64,000 nucleotides of DNA. Source: Stictocephala bisonia (lineage: Eukaryota; Arthropoda; Insecta; Hemiptera; Membracidae). The stretch spans positions 806,001-870,000 of the forward strand of contig JAQJVL010000280.1 in NCBI GenBank assembly GCA_035578905.1. Reading direction: 5' to 3'. A program made the position numbers and the translations under genes. Below, piece after piece: positions 33,881-43,547 of the stretch (positions are counted from its first letter, which is position 1; each line of letters starts with the position of its first letter). The notes below the pieces were generated by a model. The model was not told the DNA's origin. It worked only from the letters and a program-made list of their open reading frames with translations, and ran no database searches.

Positions 33881-36593
33881 TCGGGCATCTCCCCTTCTTC
33901 CGGATGGGACTGTAGAGCCACACCAGGTCGTTCACCTGGAATCCAGTGGAATTGGCTTGCCGGTCGTAGCGAGCTTTCATTTTGTCACTGGCCATTTTTA
34001 GGTGCTGACGAGCGAACTCGTGAGTGTCGTGTAGGTGGTCGACGAGCTCGCAGGCGTAGTCCGTCACGGGCTGCTTTGCGTCAGGTGGCAGGCCGAACAT
34101 GAGGTCGCTGGGCAGCCGCAGCTCTCTTCCGAAGATCATCCTCGCTGGGGTGAAACCCGTAGTATCGTGGACCGAAGATCTGTACGCCAGGAGGAAAATG
34201 GGCACCTTCCGATCCCAATCCCGCTGATTGGTGGACACAACTTTCCTGAGGTGTCCGACGAGTGTTTTTATGTATCTCTCGACCATCCCATCAGATTGCG
34301 GATGAAGTGCAGTTGTCCGTGTCTTGTGCACTCCGAGACGCTGAAGCACCTCCTTCATCAACAGGGATCCGAAGTTCGTCCCTTGGTCACTGTGCAGCTC
34401 ACGTGGCACTCCATACCGACAGATGAATTCGTTCACCAAGCACCCAGCCACTGTTGCGGCTTCCTGATTTGGTATGGCGTATACTTCTGGCCATTTCGTA
34501 AAGTAGTCCATGGCCACTAGGAGATATTTATTTCCTGCATCTGAAATGGGAAATGGACCGGCGATGTCGATGGCGATCCTCTCGAAGGGTGCCCCAACGT
34601 TGTACTGTTGCATTCTGCCTCGACTTCTTGTTTGTGGCCCTCGGCTTCCAGTACAGACATCACATTGGCGGCACCACTTCTCTACATCAGCCCTCAAGTT
34701 CAACCAGTAGAACCGTTGACGTAGCTTGTCCACCGTTCTGTTGACACCTAAGTGCCCGCCAGATGCTCCATTGTGGATCTCCTCCAGCACTTCCTTCCTT
34801 TTACTTCTGGGGAGCACAATCTGCTCAATCTGCTTCCTACCATTAGGGGCCTCCCAGATTCTTATAAGCACTCCGTTCTTAATCCTCATTGAGTCCCACT
34901 GTGCCCAGTAGCTCTTATACACATGGTTCCTAGCTGCAATGTCCTCCCAGCTAGGACGAGCCCCCGATTCCTTCTCCCGCAGCAGTGGTCCAACCTCACT
35001 ATCCTCAAGCTGCTCTTTACGGAGTTCCTCCGGCTCCCATCCACTAGCTGGCTCCAAAGAGACACAACGCACTTCCACGGACGGATTCCTTTCTTCTACC
35101 TTGGAGCAGTGCTTACAACCCTCTGGGCAAGGTCGGCGAGACAGGGCGTCGGCATTGGAATGGTTTCTCCCTCGTCGGTGTTCAGAGGTGAAGTTGTATT
35201 CTTGAAGACACTGGGTTGACAGTTGCCCCTTCCCATCAACCCTGTTTAGTTTTCCCTGCCTCTGCCCCCGAGAGGCTTTACTCGGGCATTTACTTCGGTA
35301 ATGGCCTAACTCTCCACACCCACAACAGTGAATCTCCTTCTTCCGGTCGCTCAGGGCATCAAGCACTTTTCTTACGATGTCTTCTATCTTCATAGGTTCT
35401 TCTTCCTCTGCGTAGACTCCTCGCAGACGTGCCTGGCCCCGGACGGATTGCTTTACGGCCTCAAACTCTAAGGCTTGCGTCAGGGCCTCGTTTAAAGTGT
35501 TAGGCCGGGCCAACTTTACAGCCTGCTGCGTCTCAGCATCCCGCAGCCCATCGAGGAACCTTTCAATGGATAGGCTCTCGTAGACAGCTTCGTCCACTGT
35601 GGGATAAGCGCCCCTCACTAATCGTGCGATGTCAGCTTCGAATTCTTGAAGACTCTCATTGGACTTCTGGTGACGACTCCTGAGCTGAGATCTGTAGACC
35701 AGTTCCATGTGTTTATGTCCGAACCGCATTTCCAACCGTCTAATCAAATCTTCGTAATTCTGTCGCTCAGCAGGTGGAACGGTTTGCAGTACGCTCAGAG
35801 CTTCTCCACGAAGTGAAAGGCACAACATGGACGCCTTCGCTGATGATGGCCAATTGTAGACAGCAGCGGCAGTCTCAAACAAAGTAATAAAATCTTCCCA
35901 GGACATCTTTCCGTCGAAGGTTGGCAAACTTGCGTTATTTACGGGTGGACACACACTGGGCCGAGGTTTAAGGCTGGGCGGTTGCTGTCCACTTCCTGAG
36001 ATCCCAGGTGGTTCGTTGCAGGTTATTGACTCCTTCCTCCCCTGAACCATTTCTTCTAAAAACCTAATCCTATCACCTAATTGCTTCGAACAGTCATCTA
36101 ATTGTTTTTTAAAATCGTTCGAACAGTCATCTAATTGCTTTTTAAATTCGTCTTCAACTTGGCAAATTTTATAATTAAATTCTGTAGCTAACTCTTCCTT
36201 CAAAGTTTTACAATTACTATTTAGTTTTTCGGTTAAGTCATCTTTCACTTCTTTTAAGTCACCTTTTAGGTCACTTTGTAATTTCTCTGCATTTCTTTCT
36301 AAGTCACTTTGTAATTTCTCTGCATTTCTCTCTAAGTCACTTTGTAATTTCTCTGCATTTCTCTCTAAGTCACTTTGTAATTTCTCTGCATTTCTGGTAA
36401 TCATAGACTTAAGTGAACTAGCTTCAGTTTCAAAAAGGAATGTTTCTGGATCATCCCCTGCTTCTAGCATTGCCTGCTTAAGTCTACTTACTAAAACTGA
36501 TTTTGTTCCAGTATGATCTAAGTCCCTTTCTTCTAACTCCCGCTTTAAATCAGCCACTTTTAAGTCTAATAACTTAACTCCACTAGATGCCAT
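33843..36593 (-). CDS. SAP-Gag joined in frame to integrase (PR/RT deleted)
   Basis: A single 916-codon frame. Residues about 9-43 form a SAP-like motif (LKVADLKRELEERDL, then LVSRL). Residues 67-110 are four tandem 11-residue units (RNAEKLQSDLE) within a long coiled coil (about 67-180). Residues 225-390 are a retrotransposon Gag core, and 423-436 a CX2CX4HX4C zinc knuckle. Near residue 458 the sequence jumps to the last segment of RNase H (GRNHSNADALSRR). Integrase follows with its HHCC region (H607/H614, C644/C647) and an intact D676-X59-D736-X35-E772 triad. Protease, RT and the bulk of RNase H are absent, yet the junction keeps the frame. The frame closes early (see 33718). Confidence 0.92.
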   Translation of the reverse strand: MASSGVKLLDLKVADLKRELEERDLDHTGTKSVLVSRLKQAMLEAGDDPETFLFETEASSLKSMITRNAEKLQSDLERNAEKLQSDLERNAEKLQSDLERNAEKLQSDLKGDLKEVKDDLTEKLNSNCKTLKEELATEFNYKICQVEDEFKKQLDDCSNDFKKQLDDCSKQLGDRIRFLEEMVQGRKESITCNEPPGISGSGQQPPSLKPRPSVCPPVNNASLPTFDGKMSWEDFITLFETAAAVYNWPSSAKASMLCLSLRGEALSVLQTVPPAERQNYEDLIRRLEMRFGHKHMELVYRSQLRSRHQKSNESLQEFEADIARLVRGAYPTVDEAVYESLSIERFLDGLRDAETQQAVKLARPNTLNEALTQALEFEAVKQSVRGQARLRGVYAEEEEPMKIEDIVRKVLDALSDRKKEIHCCGCGELGHYRSKCPSKASRGQRQGKLNRVDGKGQLSTQCLQEYNFTSEHRRGRNHSNADALSRRPCPEGCKHCSKVEERNPSVEVRCVSLEPASGWEPEELRKEQLEDSEVGPLLREKESGARPSWEDIAARNHVYKSYWAQWDSMRIKNGVLIRIWEAPNGRKQIEQIVLPRSKRKEVLEEIHNGASGGHLGVNRTVDKLRQRFYWLNLRADVEKWCRQCDVCTGSRGPQTRSRGRMQQYNVGAPFERIAIDIAGPFPISDAGNKYLLVAMDYFTKWPEVYAIPNQEAATVAGCLVNEFICRYGVPRELHSDQGTNFGSLLMKEVLQRLGVHKTRTTALHPQSDGMVERYIKTLVGHLRKVVSTNQRDWDRKVPIFLLAYRSSVHDTTGFTPARMIFGRELRLPSDLMFGLPPDAKQPVTDYACELVDHLHDTHEFARQHLKMASDKMKARYDRQANSTGFQVNDLVWLYSPIRKKGRCPKFQQDWQGHLIG

Positions 36594-36710
36594 CGTTCTT
36601 TTACAAAACTACGTTTGAACAATATAGAATTACAGTAAATGAATTCAATAAACAGCTTAACAATAACTATCAATAAATAAAAATTTTAAACGTGTTGCTC
36701 AACAAATCTA

Positions 36711-36727
36711 TCCCACTTCTGACACCA
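36711..36727 (-). other. Primer-binding site complementary to tRNA-Leu type 3' end
   Basis: Minus strand TGGTGTCAGAAGTGGGA, one base inside the 5' LTR. Its complement TCCCACTTCTGACACCA has the form of a tRNA T-stem, acceptor and CCA. It fits insect tRNA-Leu genes beginning GTCAGGA as I recall them; the tRNA identity needs a search. Confidence 0.75.
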
Positions 36728-36728
36728 G

Positions 36729-37615
36729 TGTGACGTTTTTTTACTGTCCTAATTTATAAATAATTAATCACTATGTGGGTTTTACAAATAAGCAACACGA
36801 TATACTAAACAATTACTAAATTTATTGAATATATAAAATTAACTTATTATAATTAAATGGATTAATTCCTTAACTTTATCTATTGTGAAAAGTACAATTT
36901 ACTATTAGGCCTACTGTTACAGTTAAACTAATTTATATTTACAATCTTAGATGGCATCAATAATTACAACTACTAATTGCAAAGTGACTTTACTAAATTC
37001 CTTTCTTTTAATTACAATTCCTAGCTCTATAAAGTGCCTTTCCTAGATTCTCTACTATTATTTACAATTACTAACTATAAAGTGACTCTACTAGATTCCC
37101 TACTACCTACAGTCCAAAGCTAACAGTTCACTCACAGTTTCTTCAGTGTCCCTTCAGAAGTCGTCCACAAGTACCGCACTGCTCCTTCGTTGATCCCCAC
37201 AACGAACCACTCACCGGTAACTTCTCCGTAGACCACTTCACTATACTCGGACACTTCACGCTCACTGTAGAACTCGCTCACTGTCGCTGCAAACACCCGG
37301 CTGTAGGCTCTAGACTCACTGACTGACTGACTGACTGACCGACTGACTGACTGACTGGCGCTGGTATCCGGGCCGTATATATCACCTGCAGGTCTCCATC
37401 TAGAAGCTTCTTGAATTCCCCTGCGTCCGAAGTTCCATGACAGAGCTGGCTCGTCAACCCAGAAGATTCTAGAAGTTCATTGAAGAGGTAAAGGGGTGTT
37501 CATGCGTAAGCCATTGTGCCCCAAAGGTTGTAAACAAGCAGGGCAGGTGGTCAGCGACCCATATATTACTTCCGCATCACCAGTTCCCAGGATGGAGACC
37601 ACTCTGAATGTCACA
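36729..37615 (-). repeat. 5' LTR (right copy)
   Basis: Same length and sequence as the left copy. Differences noticed: TTTATCTATTG here for TTTAGCTATTG, and CCCAGAAG here for CCCAAAAG. The same tetranucleotide tract is at 37317-37357. Confidence 0.93.
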
Positions 37616-37959
37616 CTACATTAAGAAAAACTATTTTACGTAGTACTCCATTATTTAAATATTCAATAAAAATATTCAGATCAACATTTTAATTAAATAC
37701 GTATTATTTAAACTTTAAAGACCAGGTGCAATCACAATAAGGATGAATGACCACAAAATGGGTTCTGAACTGGTGAGAACAGGAGAGTGACATGGCTGCC
37801 GATCTCGTAAACAAAGCAGCCGTGGCCAACCTAGTTAGCCACCTGACCTCACTAGCAGGTGTTCGACTGCCGAGCTGACATAGAAACAAGTGTGGCCAAC
37901 TTTACTGGACACCTGATCTGAGAGAACATTTTTTAACAGACAGTTCCGAGGGAAAAGGG

Positions 37960-38247
37960 TTAAGTTATTTAAGGTGATGAAAGCAATTAAACATTGTTAA
38001 TCTAAAGTTGAGCTGAAGTAAATATATAATTATATAAATCTACGTTAATTCTTAGTATCAAATGTTTAATCGCCAAAACAGAAAAACTTGTTCAAAAAAT
38101 ATTCAATTGATGATTACATAAATCCCTATATTGAACTGAGTTTGAAATGAATCTTTGAGATTTAGTCTATGATAGAACTTTCTAAGTGACCTTATTCCTG
38201 TTTATTTTAATAGGTATGTACACTAATGTTTTTATGTTGTTGTCTAG
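37960..38247. other. Intronic DNA between the nest and a Roc exon
   Basis: No element recognised; the exon acceptor TTGTCTAG closes it. Confidence 0.5.
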
Positions 38248-38363
38248 CTGTTCCTTCGTCTCCCAATAAGATGAACATAGAAATGGATTTAACTTCTCGA
38301 CGTAACTCACTTAACTTTGACCTCTACAACTTCCAGTATACCAGAGGTGTTGATGTACAACAG
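38248..38363 (+). CDS. Dapk1: DAPK1-like exon: Roc domain linker segment
   Basis: This 116-nt exon has acceptor TTGTCTAG and donor GTTGGT. It completes the phase-1 codon left by the P-loop exon (T + CT gives Ser) and ends in phase 0. It encodes SVPSSPNKMNIEMDLTSRRN followed by SLNFDLYNFQYTRGVDVQQ. The Ser/Pro-rich start corresponds to the variable loop that DAPK proteins carry between the P-loop and the DxxG strand. Weak intrinsic signature; the call rests on phase fit and the position between two clear Roc exons. It lies some 290 bp downstream of the nested transposon block. Confidence 0.85.
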
Positions 38364-38801
38364 GTTGGTTTATTCAAATATGAGTGTGATAAAAAGTTTT
38401 CAGCTGTATCAAATGTAGTGAGAAATAATTGCAAAAATAATTTACATTTATTGATATTGAACAAAAGAGAAGGAGAGGGGAGGTTGAACAAAATCATAAT
38501 TTCATAAATCTTCAAGTAATGTCTAAAACATCCCAATTTCCTCACATCTCTGATTCATTAGATGGATCGAGTTAATTCAATTGTGCCTTTGTCTTTTTTG
38601 ATGTCCATAAAAATCACAATACATCATTTGTCACAATCAAGATACAATATTAACATGTATTGAAAGAAAGTTTGAATGAATGATGAAATGAATGGTTAAC
38701 AACTGTGCAATTTGACACCTACATGAATTTGAACAAGTTTTTATCTTGGGGGTAAAACTCTATAGTATTAAATCAGGTTAAGGAAGAGGATTTATTATTA
38801 A
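38364..38801. other. Intronic DNA
   Basis: No element recognised. Confidence 0.45.
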
Positions 38802-39081
38802 ATTGGTCAGTAGCGTAGTTGGTTCAATCTCAGCTTCATGTGCTAAAGGTTCTCAGTTCGATCCCAATCAGAGTCAATACATTTTGAGAAGGATCAGCTG
38901 ATAATCACCGACTGTTCATTTGTCAATGGGCTATTAATTAATGACTCTTTCTAAGGAATAGTCGGCCTTAGTTTGTAACAATGACTACATTCGCTCATCT
39001 ACAATCACCACACTCATTCAAAATCCATATTCTTCCATATCTTGACGATCTGCGTCTTATGAATAAATAAAAAAAAAATAA
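38802..39081 (+). mobile_element. tRNA-derived SINE family 1, copy 2
   Basis: Same body as 31323-31607: TGGTCAGTAGCGTAGTTGGT head, TCAGTTCGATCCCAATC box B-like block, GAAGGATCAGCTGATAA middle and AATAAATAAAAAAAAATAA tail. The two copies differ at scattered positions, so neither is very young. Confidence 0.87.
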
Positions 39082-39898
39082 ACTTGTTTGTTTGGATTGT
39101 ATGTACTGTAGTATGTTTTGTTTTGTAGCTATTACTTAGTTCTCATAGACCAAATGTGAATTATATTTAGTATCGATGGATTTAATTATACTATTTCAAT
39201 GATTATATATACTTTTTTATCTTCCTATATAGGCTTTATAATTTAGGTTCAGTTTAATTACATGCAAACGATTTTGTAATTAAGTAAATATTTTATTTTT
39301 TGAAGGCAAATAATAGCAAAATATAACCTGATAGTAACGCCAGTGCAATAGTTTCTATGATACCCTGTCAAGTGATAACCATAAGAAAGAATAGGGAAAT
39401 TTAGATTTATACAAAAACAGTGTTAAAAATATAGTAATGGTTTTTAGTCGAATATACCAAAGCAAAATATAATTGTTAAAATTACAATTAGAAAACTATA
39501 TCAATTAGGTTTTTAATGAATATTTACTAGTATCATAGAGCTTATTTCCCCAGCTATATGGTGTAAATTTTAGACAAATTTTCATTTTTCTTTTGATCAT
39601 CCTTTTTTGTACAACAATTATTATTTTAAAGTTATTAAGAATCCAATCAGACTTGAAATTTCATTTACGGAAATATAAAATACCAAATAGTCCAATAGCT
39701 TTGGCTGAACTTTAGCTTTAGTGTTAGTTTTTAAACAATGCATACATTGGAAACATATATTTATATATCATATGATTTTCATGGGCCAGCTACCAAACTA
39801 TTAAAAGATTAAAAATATTACACAGATAAAATATCTAAATTAAATAAAATCTACAGAACAAAGTACTTGTGTCTTAGTGTTTAAATATTGATCTTCCG
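39082..39898. other. AT-rich intronic DNA
   Basis: No element recognised. The last part may be the 3' non-coding end of the LINE relic that follows. Confidence 0.4.
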
Positions 39899-40217
39899 TC
39901 ACAGAGCTGAAACCAGATTTCTTAAGAATTCAACATCTGCTTCTCCGATTGAATGAATACCAGCTAATCCACCCTGATAAGAACATAATGGGCACTCATT
40001 AACTATGTGATCCATAGTTTTAACTTCGACTCTGCAATCACATGACTGATCATTTGTCATGTCCAACTTATATTTCCAATAGTTGCATCTTCCCAGCCCC
40101 CCATACGAAAGTGACTCAACATAGTCCATATCTTACGAGGAAGGTTCATTCCACCGATGACAGTCATAGGGTCTGGTACTAGAAACTTGTTTCGACCATC
40201 AAACATATCCCAAGTTA
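39899..40217 (-). pseudogene. LINE ORF2 C-terminal relic
   Basis: On the minus strand, GGMNLPRKIWTMLSHFRMGG runs in one frame and GRCNYWKYKLDMTNDQSCDC in another, then TMDHIVNECPLCSYQGGLAG. This is the C-terminal cysteine-rich region of non-LTR retrotransposons (C-D-C, then H-I-V-x-E-C-P). One frameshift near 40090. A related copy is at 55987-56205. Repeat B starts directly at its upstream (right) edge. Confidence 0.82.
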
Positions 40218-41895
40218 GTACTGAGACCCATCCCCCACCAAAAACTGCAAGTCGTGCCAATTGGGGGACGGCTCAAAATCAGTCAGGCAATAGGCTCACG
40301 GGCGGCAGTCGGAGGGTTAAATTACAACTCGGCAGCTGAGCAAAAACTATTTATTTTAAAAAATAACTGTAATATTCAGAAAAACCGGCAGAAGGCCCCA
40401 ATATCAAAATTACACTTAAAAAATCAACAAGAAACACAAAATTAACAAGAAATAACAACTAACACAAAATCAACAAAGGCTACAAATACCAAAAATTTAC
40501 AAAACATATTTGACTATCTGTAGAAATACCACAGACCCAAAGTATTTATAAAAAACACAATGAAAAATTTAGAAAAAATTTTGACAACACCAATTAACCG
40601 GCAATTTAACCCACATCCCATGATTCCACCGAAGCCAAGGAGTAAGCCAGAGTCCCTGGGAAGCTCTGAATTAAATCAAGTTAAAAACTAAAAAAATAAT
40701 CCCCTTTTGGTGAATATTTAACCCTTATAGTGCCGGACCATTTTTGCATTTCCTATGCAAAAAGTGCCAGGCCAATTTTGGCAAAAATGTAAAGTTCCAG
40801 GTAAAAATTTATAGAATCCATGTTTTTAGTCATATTTATATAAATTCTTTTTTAAATGAAAGAGCAATAAGTGGTCTATAGAGCTATGTGTATATATTTA
40901 ACCTTTCTTTGTAATAAATTTTATTTTTTTCTAAAAACCTTGAGAAAAATTTTTTTTAAAATGTTTTCAAGTTTGAAGGTTCGTATGTTAGTTATAATTT
41001 TATTTTAGAATACTGTCCTGAACGGCATTTTATAGAGCATTTAAAACTGAACTAATACATATAATTTCATTTACTATACTTCTAAAATTATCTCTTTACA
41101 AAATTATAACTAAAACATTACAAATTGGTTGCTAAGCGACATACAGGCGAATTGTTGAAAACTGTTACAGGCACTGGAACAGTTACGTCATCTAGACACA
41201 GTCCAAGAGCGAAACTGCGTGCAGCGGTCATTGGCGAAGCGTCTGGTATTATTCTGGCGGCCATTTAATAAAACATAATGATGCACTATAACAAATACAT
41301 CGCGTCTCTCACAGCGACGCTGGCATTTCTTGCACTAGTAAGGGGCGTCGCTGACAGCGATTCCCGGCACTATAAGGGTTAAAAATTAAACAATTTTTTA
41401 AAAAATATAACACGGTACCATTCTAGTAAAAATTCACTTCAAAAAAATAATACAACTTACGAAATCAATAACACTCCAACAAACTTAACCACTAGACCTA
41501 ACAACAATATGAACAATCCCTTAATTTAAACAGTATAAAAGAGAAAATCTTAGTCATACAAAATAATTACGGATTCAAATTATTAAAAAAAAACAACTTT
41601 AACAATAGTGCCTAACTAGAATAAAATTTAAAGAATGTAACAAATGGATAAACTACTTTAAGAATATATATATATACATTTATGTTCCATGGCTGTATTC
41701 AGGAAATGTTTATGGGCAGTTCTTAGGCCTAGGCCTCATTAAATTGTTCCGCACAACTTTTTCTCTTTTTTTTATTTCACAATAAATTACCACCCCCAGC
41801 TCAGCCGCTGGGAATAACATGGAACGCACTGACCTGAGGACAGAAGAACCCCACTCAAAGATGTAGAGAGGGCAGCGAGGGGCGAAACTAGGCTC
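40218..41895. repeat. Interspersed repeat family B, copy 1 (split by a MITE)
   Basis: It matches 48797-49930: GAGACCCATCCCCC, GGCAGCTGAGCAAAA, AATCCCCTTTTGGTGA, AACGCACTGACCTGAGGACA and GTAGAGAGGGCAGC occur in the same order. There is no conserved open frame. This copy is interrupted by the TTAA element 40722-41378 and ends earlier than copy 2. Class unknown; non-coding LTR-type or other non-autonomous element possible. Confidence 0.82.
40722..41378. mobile_element. piggyBac-like MITE with TTAA duplication
   Basis: It begins CCCTTATAGTGCCGG and ends with the exact reverse complement CCGGCACTATAAGGG. TTAA lies on both sides (40718-40721 and 41379-41382). The uninterrupted repeat B copy 2 reads TTTTGGTGAGTTTAAAAATT at this point, giving the empty site. 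657 bp, non-coding. Confidence 0.95.
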
Positions 41896-41979
41896 TATCA
41901 CATCCTAGTTGGTTTATGGTGAAAATTTGTTTGAGATTAATTGAGAAGCTAGTCAAAAAGGTGGTTTTCTAGATTTAAG

Positions 41980-42370
41980 TCACCCTGCACGTTGTGGGGT
42001 ATCTTGCAAATGGGTAGATTCAGAGTAGGTAGGCACTTTCTCTTTTAAAACTCTCTGAGAAAGTGCCTCTTTGCGTTTAATATCTGAAGGAGCTGTTTTG
42101 CACAGCACTGGATGCCATGGTAGAGGGGTTGCTCTGAGGCAGCGGCTGACAGCCCTCATCACCCTATTTAGCTGTATATCATGTGTACTTAACTCGTACA
42201 TATGTACTGTTAAGCCATATGGAAGCACAATATTCAGCAGTCGAGTAAATCAAGTACAAAGCAGTAGTATGCAGTTGCCTCCAGCAAGTTGCTGCACAAT
42301 GTTAGTTCTGGTTCTCACCTTAGTGGCTGTTTTGCAAATTTTCATCAATTCAATAAAAATAAATCATAGT
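41980..42370 (-). pseudogene. LINE ORF2 C-terminal relic (jockey-like)
   Basis: A minus frame at 41980-42228 reads DIQLNRVMRAVSRCLRATPL, PWHPVLCKTAPSDIKRKEAL. Q-LN-x-x-MR, TP-x-x-WLPVL and AP-x-x-R-R-x-EA are typical of the region after the RT thumb in insect LINEs. Upstream minus sequence to about 42370 continues in other frames with a recognisable YCASIWLNS. Decayed fragment. Confidence 0.75.
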
Positions 42371-42539
42371 ATGATAGAGTACTGGTTCAGGTAACTGTAT
42401 TGAAAAGGTTAATATGGAATTCAATATTAAATAAATTTTTGGGATAATTTTACTTCAATTATATACATAGTGTTCCAAAAGTCCGGGGGCGGTTGAATGT
42501 TGTTTAGACCGTTTCAGATAAAAGTACAAAACTTGGCAC

Positions 42540-43260
42540 ATTGCTGCTGGACATAAAAAGCTATTTTACCATGTATCCAGTGATCCACTACATTCATAGG
42601 GGGACGGCCTACTAGGAATTGAAAGGAAATCTGAAATGTAAGCATTGGTCGATATGCATACCATTTTAAAGGTATTAATTAGTAGAACATCATGCCACAA
42701 ATTAAATCTCAAAAAGTTAATTCTAAACAAAATGGTGGCACTCGAAAGTTTCAACACTGATCTTATGTGTATGTTCAAGAATGACTTAATTTTAATGTAA
42801 CCATATCAGATAAATCTACAAAACTTCACACATGAGTACTGTATACAAAAACCTACTTTAAAATGTATTCAGTGTCCTGCTATTCTTCTATGAGAATGGT
42901 CCACGAGGAGTCAGTAGAAAATTTTAAAAGTAAGCATAGATTGATATGCACATAGTTTTAAAGGCCTGGTCAAGTATAGAAAAATGCCACAAACCGCACT
43001 TCAAAAGCGTTATCCTCAAAATGGTGGTTATTTAAAATCTTGCACATAAGATCAGTATTGAAACTTTTGAGCACCGCCATTTTGTTCAGGATTAACCTTT
43101 TGAGGTCTAATTTGTGGTATGATGTTCTACTAGCTTAGACCTTTAAAATGGTATGTATATCGACCTATATTTACATTTAAGATTTTCTCCCCACTCCTAA
43201 TGGGTCGTCCCCCTACGAAGATAGTGGATCACTGAATAAATGGCAAAATACAGTCAGTCA
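42540..43260. repeat. Three-copy repeat: two direct, one inverted (about 240 bp each)
   Basis: Unit 1 at about 42545-42785, unit 2 at about 42790-43035 in the same orientation and more diverged, and unit 3 at about 43040-43260 inverted. Shared words are TCAGTGATCCACTA, GGGGGACG, ACCATTTTAAAGG, AGTAGAACATCAT, AAAATGG and CTGATCTTATGTG. Units 1 and 3 are the most similar and can form a large foldback. Its edge lies about 70 bp from the DAPK exon acceptor at 43333. Confidence 0.82.
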
Positions 43261-43333
43261 TAGATATACAGTCAGTCATACATTATAATGTATTGTCATA
43301 TGTGTACTACCATTTCATACTTGGTATTGTTAG

Positions 43334-43547
43334 GTAACTCTGTCAGGGGTTGGAGATGTCACAGTGTGGGATTTCTCGGGTCAGGATATGTACTTCTGTG
43401 TCTACCATCACTTCCTGACCACGTCAGCTAAAAACGCAGTTTTTGTGCTTGTAATCAGCCTAAAGGACTCGGCAGTCACACAACTGCGTCAGGCCAACTT
43501 CTGGCTTGCCTTCCTGCAGTCTAGGATACCTCCAACTGAGCCCCTAG
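43334..43547 (+). CDS. Dapk1: DAPK1-like exon: Roc domain DxxG strand
   Basis: This 214-nt exon starts in phase 0 (acceptor TATTGTTAG) and ends in phase 1 before GTCAGA, a slightly weak donor. It reads VTLSGVGDVTVWDFSGQDMY, then a long hydrophobic strand (NAVFVLVISLKD), and ends with NFWLAFLQSRIPPTEPL. WDFSGQ matches the G3/Walker B region (DxxG) of Roc GTPases, and the FWL-x-FL-x-S segment before EP is typical of DAPK1. A three-copy direct/inverted repeat ends about 70 bp upstream of the acceptor. Confidence 0.93.

Larger units (their letters stand above)
32820..37615 (-). mobile_element. Gypsy-type LTR retrotransposon, internally deleted
   Basis: Two 887-bp direct repeats (32820-33706 and 36729-37615) start TGTGAC and end GTCACA. 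They flank a minus-strand gag/integrase frame. A primer-binding site (36711-36727) and a polypurine tract (33709-33720) lie inside the LTRs as expected. The two LTRs differ at only about two positions that I could see, so the insertion is recent. Flanks ATAC (left) and CTAC (right) could be an imperfect 4-bp target duplication. Protease, RT and most of RNase H are missing. Confidence 0.93.
30754..37959. mobile_element. piggyBac-like TTAA element, heavily interrupted
   Basis: The left end CCCTTTCTCCTCGGA and the reverse complement of the right end CCCTTTTCCCTCGGA match. Each is flanked by TTAA (30750-30753 and 37960-37963). CCC-initial ends with a TTAA duplication mark the piggyBac superfamily. 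Excluding nested insertions the element is only about 1.3 kb (30754-31302, 32422-32819, 37616-37959), with no transposase. The pairing of such distant ends is an inference, supported by the matching ends and by complete foreign elements accounting for the space between. Confidence 0.72.

Noticed and set aside
34035..35219. Several + strand frames of 61-161 codons
   Set aside because: All lie antisense to the 916-codon SAP-Gag-integrase frame and show no motif.
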